Source: Corinectria fuckeliana (Eukaryota > Ascomycota > Sordariomycetes > Hypocreales > Nectriaceae). Taken from it: 64,000 nt of DNA. Below the pieces are notes generated by a model. It did not search any database. It worked only from the letters and a program-made list of their open reading frames with translations, and was not told where the DNA came from. The DNA is taken from contig WPDH01000110.1 in assembly GCA_019137255.1 (NCBI GenBank), positions 209,818 to 273,817 of the forward strand, in the 5' to 3' direction. How positions within the stretch are numbered: position 1 is the stretch's first letter; the number at the start of each line of letters is the position of its first letter. Below are positions 1-11,199 of the stretch, piece by piece. The position numbers and the translations under genes are program-made.

Positions 1-149
1 TGTTGACAATGCTCCTCCATCTAGATGTCGCGAAACTTGTTATTGAACCGACATAAGCTCCTAGATGAAATCTCGGCGAAGGTACATTCTGTTCCATTGC
101 CTCGTCCAGGAGGCTCACTATTATATTATCTAGGACTCTGGAAGGCAGA

Positions 150-1788
150 TTATAGCTTAGCTTTAGGCGGTCGCTCTGCCTCCTCCGCAACCTTTCGCTT
201 CCGCTCCCACGCCTTAAGCTTGACCAGTGGCATTGCAGACCAAATGTCAATCCATGTCAGATCAAACTCTGGCAACTTACGACCGGTCGTTGCAGCGACT
301 GGCTCTCCGGCAATATCGCGCAAGAACTCAAAGAAGTCAGCATAATTAGGTGCAATGGCGTAGTAGTCTTTTCCTCCCTTTCTCTCAGCAACGCGTTTTC
401 GCTCCCACTCAAGCTGCTCTGGGATGGAGGGCAGTGGCTTGGCTCGTCCGGCGAAGAACCGGGCTACTGCGACAGCTTGCCATTCGTATGCGCGGAAAGT
501 AAAGCCACCTCCAAGCTAACAGCATCATTAGCATCAATGATCGAAATTGGCATTGCACGTGAACATACCATTCCCACAAATGCCAGTGTAGGGTCCTCGA
601 TATTCCAAGTATGCTGGAACACACCGGGGAGACGTCGATAAGCGTGCCTAATGCGCTCCTGGACCTCGGGAAGAAATGGTAAACTAAAGGTATAGCCGGT
701 TCCGAAAATGACATGATCTACACCATCAAGATGCGATCCATCACTAAAGAAGATGCGTCCCGTTTCGGCGTCGAAATGGCTGATGGCCCTTTTTATAGAA
801 ATCTTTGGATGCTTGAATGGCTCCCAACCAAAAGCTGGGAGCGGTTCCCCGCGAATGGACGCATAAACTGGACCTTTCGCAAAATCCAAGACTTCGTGTA
901 CGATTTCATGAGACGATACGGAACCGCCTAGAATCACTACTCTCTGTATTTGACATTAGCCTTGTAGACTTTAAAAAAGATTTAGGATGATGCTCATACC
1001 TTTCCCTGGAACTGATCCCCACTTCTGAAATGTTTGCTGTGTATAATGGCACCAGGGAACTTCTTGTCATACTCAACAAGGCCCGGAATGTCAGGAAACC
1101 AGGGGACGTTGTAGTGTCCGCTGGCAACAACGAGCGCATCAAATGACTCTCGCCACCAGTAGTTGCGACTGTTGACCACCTTTCGAAGAGTAAGAATCCA
1201 TTCACTGTTGACCTTTTCGGCTTTCTCGACAGTGGTATCGAGCTCAAGAAGTTTATCGTGGCCTCCACGAGTAAAAATACCCTCAACCCAATCACGAATC
1301 GTTGTATGGTGGCGATAAGGAGATTCTAGGCCGTACTCTGCCAGTGTACGGTCCGACAACCTGTCCGGGAATGGTTCTTCTGTGTAGCTCATCACGGAAG
1401 GGATGATATTGCTGTGAAGATTCTCGTGAATTGCTGTATCTGAAAATCGTTGCTGATGTCCATTCACTGCCTCAGACACTGGGGTAACGGCAGGAAGTTG
1501 CTCTGGAATCGGCACCGCAGTATCCCCCTCTCCAAAGATCAAATCACTTAGGGACGGGATACCAGTAGGTAGATGTGGCGTGTGAATCCTGGAAAGAAGT
1601 CGATTATTTGAGCTAATACGTACGAGTGAACTGGTGGGGAGGAGTACTTACCATGTTCCGCCAATCGCCGATCTTCTTTCGAACACACGAACCGTTTGAA
1701 ATGCTTGTTCCCTGACTAATGCATCGGTTGTAATAGCTCCGCTAGGACCAGCGCCTATAACAGCTACACGTCGTACGGGAGTAGGCAT
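150..1788 (-). CDS. Flavin-containing monooxygenase, four exons
   Basis: FAD- and NADPH-dependent monooxygenase that oxygenates a small nucleophilic or carbonyl substrate, probably cytosolic; the substrate is unknown. Joining exons 1788-1652, 1588-1000, 943-569 and 515-150 (introns GTAAGT, GTATGA and GTATGT) gives 488 residues, normal for fungal FMOs. The FAD-binding GAGPSG lies at residues 12-17. The FMO fingerprint FxGxxxHSxxF starts near residue 223. The NADPH-binding stretch RVVILGGS starts near residue 243, and ATG-type GTGYTF follows. The third intron is needed to reach the conserved C-terminal GGGFTFRAYEWQA segment. The start is the ATG just before PTPVRRVAVIG, where the Rossmann strand begins. 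No lesion is seen. Family is sure; the reaction is inferred only from the family. Confidence 0.92.
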
Positions 1789-1881
1789 GATTAGACAGTA
1801 GTGTTGCCTACAAACGTTGAGCTAGTAAGTGTGCAAAGAGGGGTAACGAGAGATGAAGGAGACAGGGTCTTTTAAGTGCGA

Positions 1882-1899
1882 CGAGATCTTCCGATCTCG
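1882..1899. promoter_or_regulatory. Perfect inverted repeat upstream of the flavin monooxygenase
   Basis: CGAGATC and GATCTCG flank the 4-base spacer TTCC. The repeat lies 94 bases upstream of the monooxygenase ATG. The form, an 18-base palindrome with short arms, suits a dimeric fungal regulator such as a Zn2Cys6 protein. No regulator is identified. Confidence 0.4.
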
Positions 1900-2443
1900 C
1901 AATTGCGCCACATGAGTTTCAATTGCGTATAAGGTTGCATAAGCACGTAAGACCAGTCTTGCCGTATCTATGCGGGGCTGACCAGACACATGCTATCGTA
2001 TTACCAACCGCAGAATATCATGACCCTATCTTGACGAGATTGAGGAGTGTGTCGAGGCGTGGTTAGTTCACAGGAAGCTACCGCCGTGGCCACATTTCGT
2101 TGAAAGGCTGAAATGTTTATATTGAAAGGAGTCTCGATATTGACAGTTATAGGTTCTAGTAAAGTAAAGATTGGAGGAAACGGTCTTGACACTTACCTAG
2201 AAAGTAGTATTTGAGAGCTTCATTCCCTGATTAGGAGAGTTTCCAGACACATGGAAAGGAAAACAAGGGACTAAGATCGCTGAGTGCCCTGTATTTAACT
2301 TACACGAGCTGACTTCTTTCATTAATGCTATCTAGGAGCTCTTTCACATATACTTAAGCGACAGAAATAGCTCATGAACACCAGGAGCGTTCCATCACGA
2401 CGAACGCTACACATTTTTGAACGCTGTGTAAGCGCCTGCTCTG
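1900..2443. other. Intergenic, no gene seen
   Basis: Sequence between the start of the monooxygenase and the end of the aquaporin gene. The 8-mer CAATTGCG occurs twice (about 1900 and 1920). No coding stretch with family resemblance was found. Confidence 0.5.
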
Positions 2444-3558
2444 CTAGACTTCATACGGGGCGTCCTGCCCAGGGTTTGCCTCTTCGTAGTGCGCAAGCTT
2501 GACTAGTCGATAAAATAGAGCGGCCAGGACGGCGCCGAGTCCTGGTCCAACCCAGTAGATCCAGTGATACGTAGGAAAGGTCGTACCAGCAACCGCGCAG
2601 CCAAAGCTCCGCACAGGGTTCAAAGAACCACCAGTAACGTATACTCCTATAGAGACATAATGTGAGTTGTTGGGTATGTAGGACCTGTAGAACAGATAAG
2701 TAGGGGATGCACGTACCTGGGATCAAGGCCATAAACAAAGCGAGTCCAATGCCAACAGGGGCGAGAAATGTATCCCGAGATTTCTCGATGGCCAACATTA
2801 AAACAACAAAGACCAGCTGAGCTGTGAAGAACATCTCCAGGAACACGCCTTGGGCAATGGAAGTATCAAATCCAAGTACAGTATTGGCCTCCGCAACTGA
2901 TCCTGGAAACATTACATCGACGAGTCCACCAGCGCACATGGATCCGAGCAGTTGAGCAGGGACGAGAAAAGCTGCCCGCACCCAGGGGAGTTGACCTGCA
3001 ACACATAAACCCATTGTGACCTGTGTTGTTATTGTCATCTTGAGCCTCGCGTCTCGATTGTATCAAGAGAGAATGGCCGGTGCTTACTGCTGGGTTGAAC
3101 AGTCCGCCACTGATGCGGTAGAAAGCCCACGCATTGACCAGAAGCGCAAACCCGTACGACATGGCGATCAAGATATTGGTTGTGCTAGCCAGTCCACCGT
3201 TGAGCGCCGCGTTTGGCGCCTGCTGTACAGCCATCAAGTTTCCACCATAGCCAAAGTAGAGGAAGAAGAAGGTCCCGACGAACTCCCCACATGCAGCGAC
3301 GAGATGGGTATGGAATGGGCTAAGGTGGCGTTGTTGATGACCATGAGTATGACGACCGTCGACTTCAGCTGGAGGCGCCATATCGGATCTGCCGTTGAGT
3401 TGAGGCTCTATAGACCTCCGTAGACGGTCGGTGGGTGGCCTGGTACTTTGGTGCTGGGCGTCGAAGCTGGGATAGGGCGTTGAAGAAATGCAGGGATAAG
3501 TCCAAGACGTGCAAGGATGGATTCGTGTCCAAAAGAGAAGGTCAGGCAGGTCATGCAT
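2444..3558 (-). CDS. Aquaporin / aquaglyceroporin (MIP family), NPA/NPV type
   Basis: Membrane channel for water or small neutral solutes. Exons 3558-3088, 3020-2717 and 2646-2444 join in frame across GTAAGC and GTACGT introns, giving 325 residues. A shorter start at 3381 (MAPPAEVDG) gives 266. The long hydrophilic N-terminus favours neither choice clearly, since fungal MIPs often have one. The first pore motif is NPA in GGLFNPAVTMG, split by intron 1. The second is NPV, not NPA, in GGSLNPVRSFG, with the selectivity-filter arginine retained. Several hydrophobic helices are visible, such as VGIGLALFMALIPG and WIYWVGPGLGAVLAALFY. No disabling change is seen. Substrate choice cannot be read from the sequence. 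Confidence 0.9.
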
Positions 3559-4559
3559 GGACTTACGCTACATAGCAACCCCAGAGACAATTACTACTAA
3601 TAATAATGTGTTTGTTCCCACCATGATGCTGTGGCTTGGGTATGACGCACGTGAGTGTTGTTTTTTTGGGAAAATGACGTGGACACTGAAATTTCAATAG
3701 AACCGCTCATGACTAGCTAGCTTGTAAACCCTCAGCATAGCATTGTGTACGTCTCTCGTCCACCTCCTTATGTTTGCCCTGTTGTCTCTCGTTGGTATGC
3801 TGCATGTTTTTGTTATTAAAACCAGTTGCAGGTGTCTCTGTCTGGCAATATTCGACGGTTTCCTTGAACGGGCAGTTGAAATGTAGGAAGCAAACTATCT
3901 GGAACTAATCTATGTGTAGGCCCAAAGAGGCAATACACCTCTCTTCTCTGAGCTTGCAGTGCGGATGTCATCGTCGATCAAAACTCATCCGGCGATGACT
4001 CCCTGCAGGCAATGCTGGAATGCACTAGATACATAGTAGTATTGCACTATTGCAAGCCTGATATGATAATGCGGACTAATTCCTTGTCTAGCTAATTTTG
4101 AGACCCCACAGACAAAGACACAGTGAGGAACCCCCTTGCAGTGCCTAGCGACGGGCGCTTTCCCCCCACCTTGCAACGTTAGCAATACCGCGAAATGCTC
4201 TAGATGATAGTTACGCGACAAAGAAGCAGCTCTGTCGGAAAAATAGGACTGCTCACCACAGCAGATAAGAGGTTTGTTTGATTGAGTGCGGTGACCTTAG
4301 CAGCGATTCAGCACAGCGACGTCCTCGATAAACACTGTAGTCATAATTATGTCGAACACGCGTAGCTTGTTCCATGTCAAGACCCACTATGTAGCAAGGA
4401 GTCTCAAGTGTTTTATACAAGCTATATAAACAGGAATAGCTTAGCTAAAGAATAACATGGTTTGGATCTATTAACTTGGAAGAAACTGCTTTTATTAACT
4501 TGATTAATAAATCCGTCGACTAAGTAGGCCCTGCAACAAGCCGTAATGTTAGCATGTTA
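3559..4559. other. Gene-free stretch
   Basis: Upstream of the aquaporin. Short open frames here show no family resemblance or intron logic. I see no RNA gene or repeat. Confidence 0.45.
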
Positions 4560-5450
4560 GTATGACTTGGGATCGCAAAAATTTCCAAAACCTTCGCCGC
4601 CACAGGAACCGTCCACATTCCTTACTTCCTAGCCCTCTAACGGCACTGGGAAGACTAGCCACAGGGTTCTCCTCGACGTTTTGATATCGTGTCCAGCAGC
4701 AAAGGCTTTCGTCTCGCGCGGCCAGTCGATACAGTGTTTGACGACGACGTCCGAAAGACTGGTCGTCTCACGCGTTAGACTCTCAGCATACCGTTTCTGG
4801 AGCGCCACAATCAGCTCGGCCTAGTTCTGGCCGGAAGTAAATTGCACGCGCACGGGCAGGAGATTAAGGCAAGGGCCAAAGGTGTTTGCAAGGGAAGCGG
4901 GAACAGTAGCACGACCAGAGAAAAGGCGGCCGAATACAACATCCCGGGAGCCTATAAGAGAGCTAAGCGCGGAAGCACAAGCTAGGATGTAGAGGGAAGT
5001 CTGTTCGATGCCGAATAGCACTTGAGGTATGGGAATAGATCGTACAAGAACGGTAGATAGGCTATCTAGCGTGGTTACCGGCGAGGTGGATAGTGGTATT
5101 GTAGTCATGGAGGAGTTCCGAAGTGTCTCGCTTCAGTAGGCATAAATTTCCGCCTTGCGCAGTTGGATGTGGCTAAGGAAGAATCTAAAGTCGCGGGCTA
5201 CCTAGGTTGAAGAATTATTGTAGATGCTAGCTAGAATCTAGACGGTTCGACTCAAGCTGATGGCGTCGTAGACTGCATGCGACATGCTGAAGACGAGTTT
5301 GGTGACTAAGTTGTTGAGCCTCGTTTGTGATAACTCTAAGAGAGTCTCTCGGCCAAGTTCCGAGGTAGGGTCGCATCGCTTAATACAAAGTAGCAGGCCT
5401 CAAAACGAGGCCTGTAAGCGCTTAATGGGCGTCCTAGATGTAGTGAGCCG
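4560..5450 (-). pseudogene. Relic of an NRPS condensation domain
   Basis: Read on the minus strand, this matches the fungal nonribosomal peptide synthetase C-domain pattern in order. An active-site-like SHAVYDAISL (about 5280) corresponds to the SHAxYDG motif with G changed to A. Next comes AYWSE with the Trp codon now TGA, then DVVFGRLFSGRATVP and GPCLNLLPVRVQF near 4850-4950. ESLTRETTSL and HCIDWP follow near 4700-4790. Stops interrupt it (AYTGA, QN then TAG, EG then TAG), mostly where CAG or TGG is expected. No adenylation or carrier domain is visible nearby, so this is an isolated decayed fragment, not a working synthetase. Confidence 0.75.
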
Positions 5451-5909
5451 CATACGGACGATACATAAGACGCCACTAAAGAATGGCTGGCTGAAATGGT
5501 ATAATACCTATACCTCCTCTCGACCTGGGCACTGCGGGTTGGGGACAGTGATCGGATAATCACCAAGCTGGTTGTGGCTTAGCCGGTCCGGCTGATTGAT
5601 GACTCTCGGCTAAAAACGTGGTGTGGTAGCTAAAGATGCAGGACAGATGGGGATATGGTTAATTAATGCATTGACATGATGAGATTTAGCATCATTCGAA
5701 ATCTTGTTCGCTGGCGATTTAGACGTATGGGATTTTCCCTCGTATGTATAGAAGCTATGGCAGCCTAGTTAGTAGATTAGGTTGTTTCCTTTTTTCCCCT
5801 TTAAACTTTTAATGGATCTTGGGTTATTTGGTCTTCAGTTTGACGTAGGAGGAGAGGTTAGGTTCTGATAAGAAGATTCTTAGTACTCCTGCTTGGCTAT
5901 ATCGAATCT
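5451..5909. other. No gene seen
   Basis: Between the NRPS relic and the nuclease-like relic. Small frames on both strands lack recognisable features. Part may be more decayed DNA of either neighbour. Confidence 0.4.
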
Positions 5910-6572
5910 GGCTCCTGAAACCCGCGAGACATAAGATGGTTGACTTTAACATGTATTTGGCTCTGAGCCACAAAAGATACTCTATCTCCCCAAGCCCTCT
6001 AAGCTCTTTGCTAAAGAACAGCATCACTCTCTGTCAACCACAACAACTTTACGCGCCTCCAGCTACGCCCAATCGTCCTCAGCATCGAGACTGAGGGTCC
6101 AGGACAGCGGTTAGACGCAGCCAAACTGCAGATAGGAATTTGGCACGCAACCCAGTGGTCATTTCTTCGCACCGCCCTTCTCTTGCCCCGAGGACGCACA
6201 GAAGCACAGGCAGGCAAAGCATTATCTCGGCTGCCATTTATCCCTGTCGTCATTATCCAGGGCCACTAATGGCTCTTTGTGTTGTCGACGCTCGAAGGCC
6301 CAAAGACCATCTTCTGGACCGAACGCTAGTTTGGAAGCACCCAGAGCATCGTGGAGATCTACCAGACGATGGCGGTCCTGAGGCAGCTGACAGCCTGGGC
6401 CGAGACAGTCTACTTTCCGTGGTTCAAGGACGAAACTCTGACACCGCTCGGAATTGACGGCGACGACAGCGAGTCATGGAGTCAACACGTGTTTGGTTGG
6501 CCTCCAAACCATCCCGGTGCAGCTCATCATGCTTCTGTAAATCGCAATCGGCGAGACATTTATCGATTTTAA
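5910..6572 (+). pseudogene. Relic of a fungal PD-(D/E)XK nuclease-like protein
   Basis: Translation gives the core of a fungal protein family usually annotated as PD-(D/E)XK nuclease-like. HKMVDF at about 5930 supplies the catalytic-Asp region. After a frame change, SVNHNNF, LRPIVLSIETE, AAKLQIGIWHATQWSFLR, FIPVVIIQGHxW, EGPKTIFWTER and FGSTQSIVEIYQTM follow to about 6400. The usual IETK catalytic Lys reads Glu here, and TAG interrupts IQGH*WLF at a CAG-type position. At least one frame slip lies near 6012-6033. These changes mean a dead gene. The family assignment rests on remembered family patterns. Confidence 0.65.
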
Positions 6573-6579
6573 CTGTATG

Positions 6580-7375
6580 TATATTGAATTTATTCTTAAG
6601 AACATGCCTACCAAGTCAGAACTTGATATCCTGATTGTTAGCCAGGGAGACAGGGCTTCTTTCGCTCTGAAAATCAGGCACGAGAGTGTCAGGCCTGGTG
6701 ATAATACCTAATATGTGGTTTCCCTTTCGGTCTACCGATCGGGTCAGCTTCAGATCCATTTGGTTGGCATAGTCATTCTTTGTTGATACGACAGCCAGGA
6801 TGATGCCCTGAGGCTCCTTCATATAGCCTTACACAGCGTCCTTGATCATTCTGACACCTGTAACCGACTGGTTCTTTATCTCACAATACATAAGGCTGAA
6901 ATCTATGATGGTCAAATAAGGGCGATCAGGCTAGTTAACCTTAATACGAAGAAGATTGTTAGAGAAGATCTTGCTAATCGCTATGATTCCTATAGTAGTA
7001 ATAAGACGGTTGATAAGATTAGGCAGCTTGTCAGAGGCTATGAGCTTCTCCTTGAATTTCGCTAAAGTAGCCTTCTTAGATATGGTTTGGGAGCTATATG
7101 GCACAATTGAGACGTTGACAGCCTCGTGGGCTGTCTTGCGGAGGACTAAGTCCGTGGGGAAACAAGTGTAGAAATTACTCCGAATAGGGAAAAGTACTCC
7201 GGATATGGCCTCGAGGATTGAACCTTTGCCCCAGGATTCGTCGCCACAGACAATGATCTGTGGGAGAGAAATGTAATGTCCAATGCCGTGCGAACGGAGC
7301 GAGTCTACCGCATCTAGGAGATGCAGCTTTTCTTAAGAGTAGAGGCCATCGAGACCTGAGGTGAGTTTGGTGAGC
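6580..7375 (-). pseudogene. Relic of a dynamin-type GTPase (GTPase domain only)
   Basis: The minus strand encodes the N-terminal part of a fungal dynamin-like GTPase. LLDAVDSLRSHGI and LPQIIVCGDESWGKGS form the P-loop (canonical GDxSSGKSS, one Ser now Gly). LEAISGVLFP, RIKVN*PDRPYLTIID, ILAVVSTKNDYANQ and LGIITRPDTLVP, the G4 TKPD-like motif, follow. TAA precedes EKLHLLDAVD, TAG replaces the codon before PDRPY, TAA precedes GYMKEPQG, and TGA replaces a likely CGA at IKF*LG. The stalk and GED are missing below 6580. Tail-to-tail with the nuclease-like relic. Confidence 0.8.
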
Positions 7376-7966
7376 ATGATATTCGAAGTAATGGGTAGTG
7401 AAGGCGTAGACGATGTCTCAGTCTCTTGAAAGGATGTTCTGCTTAATTTTATAATTGGGCATTTCCGGAGTTGTGCAATTCCAATCGTGCTTTGCGCAAA
7501 GCAGCTTCGACCGAGGTTGAAATCACTGTTCTCCCCACCCCGATAATATTCTTTAATAATATACAACAATACCAAGTTTCGTTAATCCAGAATGTGCATA
7601 CGTCGCCATGAGAAGAGCGCGCCAGGGGCAACGCATGGAAGCTCTGGGCGCTTGTCTTGGCTAGGTGCACGAGATCCAGGTCCTCCCCTGCCGCCATATT
7701 CTCCATATTTAAAGTTGGCCCGCTCTATCGGTATGAACTTCTCCTTAGTAGCTACCTGTCGTTACCATGCTGCTTGGAACGGCTTACACTCACCTATCGG
7801 ATAGATTCTTTAGCTGCCTGATGAACAGACCCCCTAGCTGCCTGGCTAATAGACCTTCTCATAGCCTAGCAGAGAGACGTCAACACAATACAATGGTGTA
7901 ACGATTCACGATGTGACCTTGTAGTCTTGTGATGAAAATGAGTCACTTGTAGAAAGCTTATTCTGG

Positions 7967-7991
7967 GCCGTGCCGTGCCGTGCCGTGCCGC
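7967..7991. repeat. 5-bp tandem repeat (GCCGT)n
   Basis: Nearly five perfect units of GCCGT in an otherwise AT-leaning intergenic stretch. Confidence 0.9.
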
Positions 7992-8889
7992 CCTAGACAT
8001 TCTACTCCACTGATAGCTCGGGATCCCAACGTTCCGCCACTCACTTCAGCTAGAGAGCACTAGAGTTCACTACTAAACTAGCGGGTGGGGGAAGCTAGGT
8101 CATAGCATCATGCAGCTATCTATGCTACCCCAAGGACAGGATGGATATTGCTACATAACATGTGTGTTATCGTGCAGTTAGGCGAGTGTTCAGACTGTGA
8201 TATGCGGGCTTTGAAACCAATCGATCGATTTCTAGCTCTGGTGTGATGTGACTGAGCACGACAACATCTCCGAGAAACGGTCCGATTCACCCTAACGCCG
8301 AATACAGCGCGAGGAAACATTCATAATACGTACCCTAGGTAGGCGAGATAGCCGCCTGAGGAGGACTTTTGGTGAGGCGGCACAAGATTGGTTTGATTGA
8401 CAATAATAGAGGCCGAACTAGTCGCATCCCAGTCAAAGTCACCGCTTTCTCATTGCGCCCCCCCTTTTTCTTTTCTTCCCTTCAGCCCTATATTGAACTA
8501 ATAATGCTTCTATTAACCGCTGCCACTTAAAAAGCATCTGCTACACATCCTTTCACTATGGTGGTTGTCTGATTGTTTTCCTATGAAGTTTACGAATATT
8601 TTATCAATTTGGTCTCCTGGAAAGCCTCATAGAGATCCCTAAGATACAAGGGTTGTGTGTTAAAGGACACTAATTTAATCAAGTGGGCTGCGGAAAACCT
8701 TAAAATCCGAAACTAGTCGTTGATAACTACCTACCCTCATCACACTTTAGCAGCCCCTCTCAGTCTTACGACGTTTGATATGCAAATTATATTGCAAAGC
8801 CTGTAACTATTATAGTGTTAGAGCAGGGTTACGTGTCACACGATAACGTAAGGAGATACATTTGAGACATTTTTGTTAACCCCAACTCT

Positions 8890-8946
8890 GAGTATATATT
8901 ACTGAACTAACTCTTTCTTTCTTTCTTCTCGCCCTCCCCCCCCCCT
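8890..8946 (+). promoter_or_regulatory. Probable P450 promoter: TATA-like box and pyrimidine tract
   Basis: GTATATATT near 8890 is followed by a CT-rich run ending in nine or more C residues (about 8907-8946), roughly 100 bases before the proposed ATG at 9049. CT tracts of this kind are common upstream of fungal transcription starts. Confidence 0.4.
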
Positions 8947-9048
8947 AAGCAATCTATAACAGCTGTGATTAACAACACGAGATAACAAGTCTATACATTC
9001 TTCCATACTTATTCCCTTCTGCCTCAACCGGTCTCGTTAGAGCTGTTT

Positions 9049-11199
9049 ATGACTATGACTCTCAGCGCAAGGTATGTAGACAGTCTTTTCATAAAGCGCT
9101 ATTATGAACTTTTAAGAAAAGCTCATGTATTTATAACTACCAAACGCAAATTTCTTCAAAACTAATTCCTTAAAAGGATTTACCAAGCGGCTAGACATCT
9201 GAGCGAAACAGCCTGTTCGAAAATCAATGTAACTGTCTACAGCACTATTGCTATTTTTATTAGCTTTACGCTGGCCAGGTGGATATTTGGCAGAAGCCGT
9301 GGCAAGCTTCAAGTTCCAGGACCTTCAGGGCTTCCTGTATTCGGAAGTATCTTTGAGGTAAACTTCGGCCTTGTTATACTACTAAGAATGATTTGTTCAC
9401 CATTCGCAGCTACAGAAGGGCCACGCAAAGATTCTTGAAGAATGGACAAATCGATACGGTGACATTGTTCGCATTCCGATTGGGAGTAAAGAAGTTGTAA
9501 GTTTCAGACGAGAGGGTTATTCCCAGTTAATTCAATGCTAAACGTTATCTCTCCTAGCTGGTCTTGAATACTCGTGCGGCTGTATCAAAGACCCTCATAC
9601 GCCAGATTGCTGCGTTCCAATCTCGACCCGAGTGGAATATCTGGCATGGAACATTCGTGAATAGTGCAGATACAGGTGGCGTTTTGACAATGGGAAGTAA
9701 GCAGTCGACCCTGTCCAAGCTCGTAATTAAGGCCCCTCGAGAGCTAATATTATGATTACAAAGCATCCAAGTGGAGTGGTGACATAGCAAAATTGAGGAA
9801 GTTACTTAGTCCAGTCACCTCCGCGAGTAATTTGCCGACGTAAGTTGGCGAGTTGAAGAAGACCTCCAGTATGACCTTGCTGATCACTTTGATAGATATA
9901 ATCAATATCCGTCAGGACGTTACACCCGACTGATGGAAAGTTTGCGCGACTTGGACTCAAAACCTTGTGATCTGGGCTATTACTGGTGGTCCACAACGAT
10001 TGGCCTCGGAACAGATCAATTAGTTGGTCAAGTTCATGACGACGACATGGTTAAACTTATATGCGATACGGAAATCAACATATTCAGACTCAGAAGCTTG
10101 GGGTACCCGCTTCACGACTGGGTACCCATCTTGAATCTGTACCGAACTCTTGTTGGCGGCCTTGATTCTTGTTTCAGCCGCATTGCCAGCTCTCTTGGAT
10201 TGAAGTATCCGAGGCTTTTTTCTCATGCGGCTGAAGATATGGCACGTATACTTCGGCAAAACCAATCCAGGTACTGCAGAACCCAGCTGTCTGCATTGAT
10301 TCAACGACTTGAGGATGGTGATGAGACGCCATCACAGCTGGGTGATGTCTTTCGATCTCTTCCGGAACGTCTTTCAGCATATGATGAATATCTACTGTTG
10401 ACATCTTTATCCGGCTCTGGTATGGGTACTGGAACTATACTCACATGGTTGATGGGTTACCTGGCCTCACACCCGGAGATTCAAGACAGAGCACACGAAG
10501 CAGTCCATCATGTTTACAAAGGCGAGAGCCCCGATCCTCACGATACCGACCGTGTAGAGTATATCAAGGCACTTGTACTCGAAGCGGGCCGCTATTGGAC
10601 TCCTGTTCGTCTTGGATTCTCCCGTGAGACGTACAAAGACGCTCACTTTGATGGATATCACATTCCAAAGGGGACAATGGTGGTTTACAACTCGTTTCAA
10701 ATCAATCGTGATCCAATGGCATACGACCTCCCCGATTGTTTTGTTCCTGAAAGATGGATGAACGGACATTTCGGACGTACCGATACCTTTGGAGTCGTTG
10801 GGGAAAGCATTGGAGTTCCCCATTTAGGCCATGGTGCCGGAAGGCGTCTTTGTCTTGGTATCCCCAGTATGTTATCTGATCCCAAACCTCCGTTGTCTTA
10901 TAATGAGCTAACAATACTACGTAGATGTCAATAAAAGCTTGTACGGAGTTTTGGTGCTTGTAATGCATCATTTCAAGCTTGAGCGTGCAAAATTGGATGA
11001 TGAAGGGATGCGCAAGGTGTTCCCATCATTCAGAGCCTGCGGACAAAGCTCGCACGACATGCACCCAATTAAGGACCAGGTATTCTCATGCGACGCTCAA
11101 GCAGTACCTCAAGCTACCGGTATACGTGTAACTGCTAGGGATCCCTATAAATTGGCGACTTGGATTAAGGAGAGACGCGTTGCTACGACAAGCTTGTAA
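9049..11199 (+). CDS. Cytochrome P450 monooxygenase, possible frameshifted gene
   Basis: Heme-thiolate monooxygenase, ER-anchored by the N-terminal helix TIAIFISFTLARWIFG. Exons: 9049-9071, 9243-9357, 9410-9496, 9558-9696, 9764-10866, 10925-11199; every junction has GT..AG and keeps frame. Landmarks in order: VPGPSGLPVFG, LTMGTSKWS, I-helix-like SGSGMGTGT, ExxR as EAGR, PERW, and the heme loop GHGAGRRLCLG. The heme loop has His where most P450s have Phe seven residues before Cys. At 9838-9843 the frame runs into TAA and the homologous reading resumes one base off (RVEEDLQYDLADH), so one base seems missing. Either the gene is recently dead or the base is a sequence error. Resembles fungal CYP504-like enzymes; the substrate is not predictable. 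Confidence 0.85.

Larger units (their letters stand above)
7376..9048. other. Gene-free stretch with a short tandem repeat
   Basis: No convincing coding region. It contains a 5-bp tandem repeat (see separate entry) and, at its right end, the P450 promoter features. The 86-residue minus-strand frame at 7449-7706 has no recognisable motif. Confidence 0.45.

Noticed and set aside
25..345. Open frame of 106 codons on the plus strand
   Set aside because: It overlaps exon 4 of the flavin monooxygenase on the other strand and has no features of its own.
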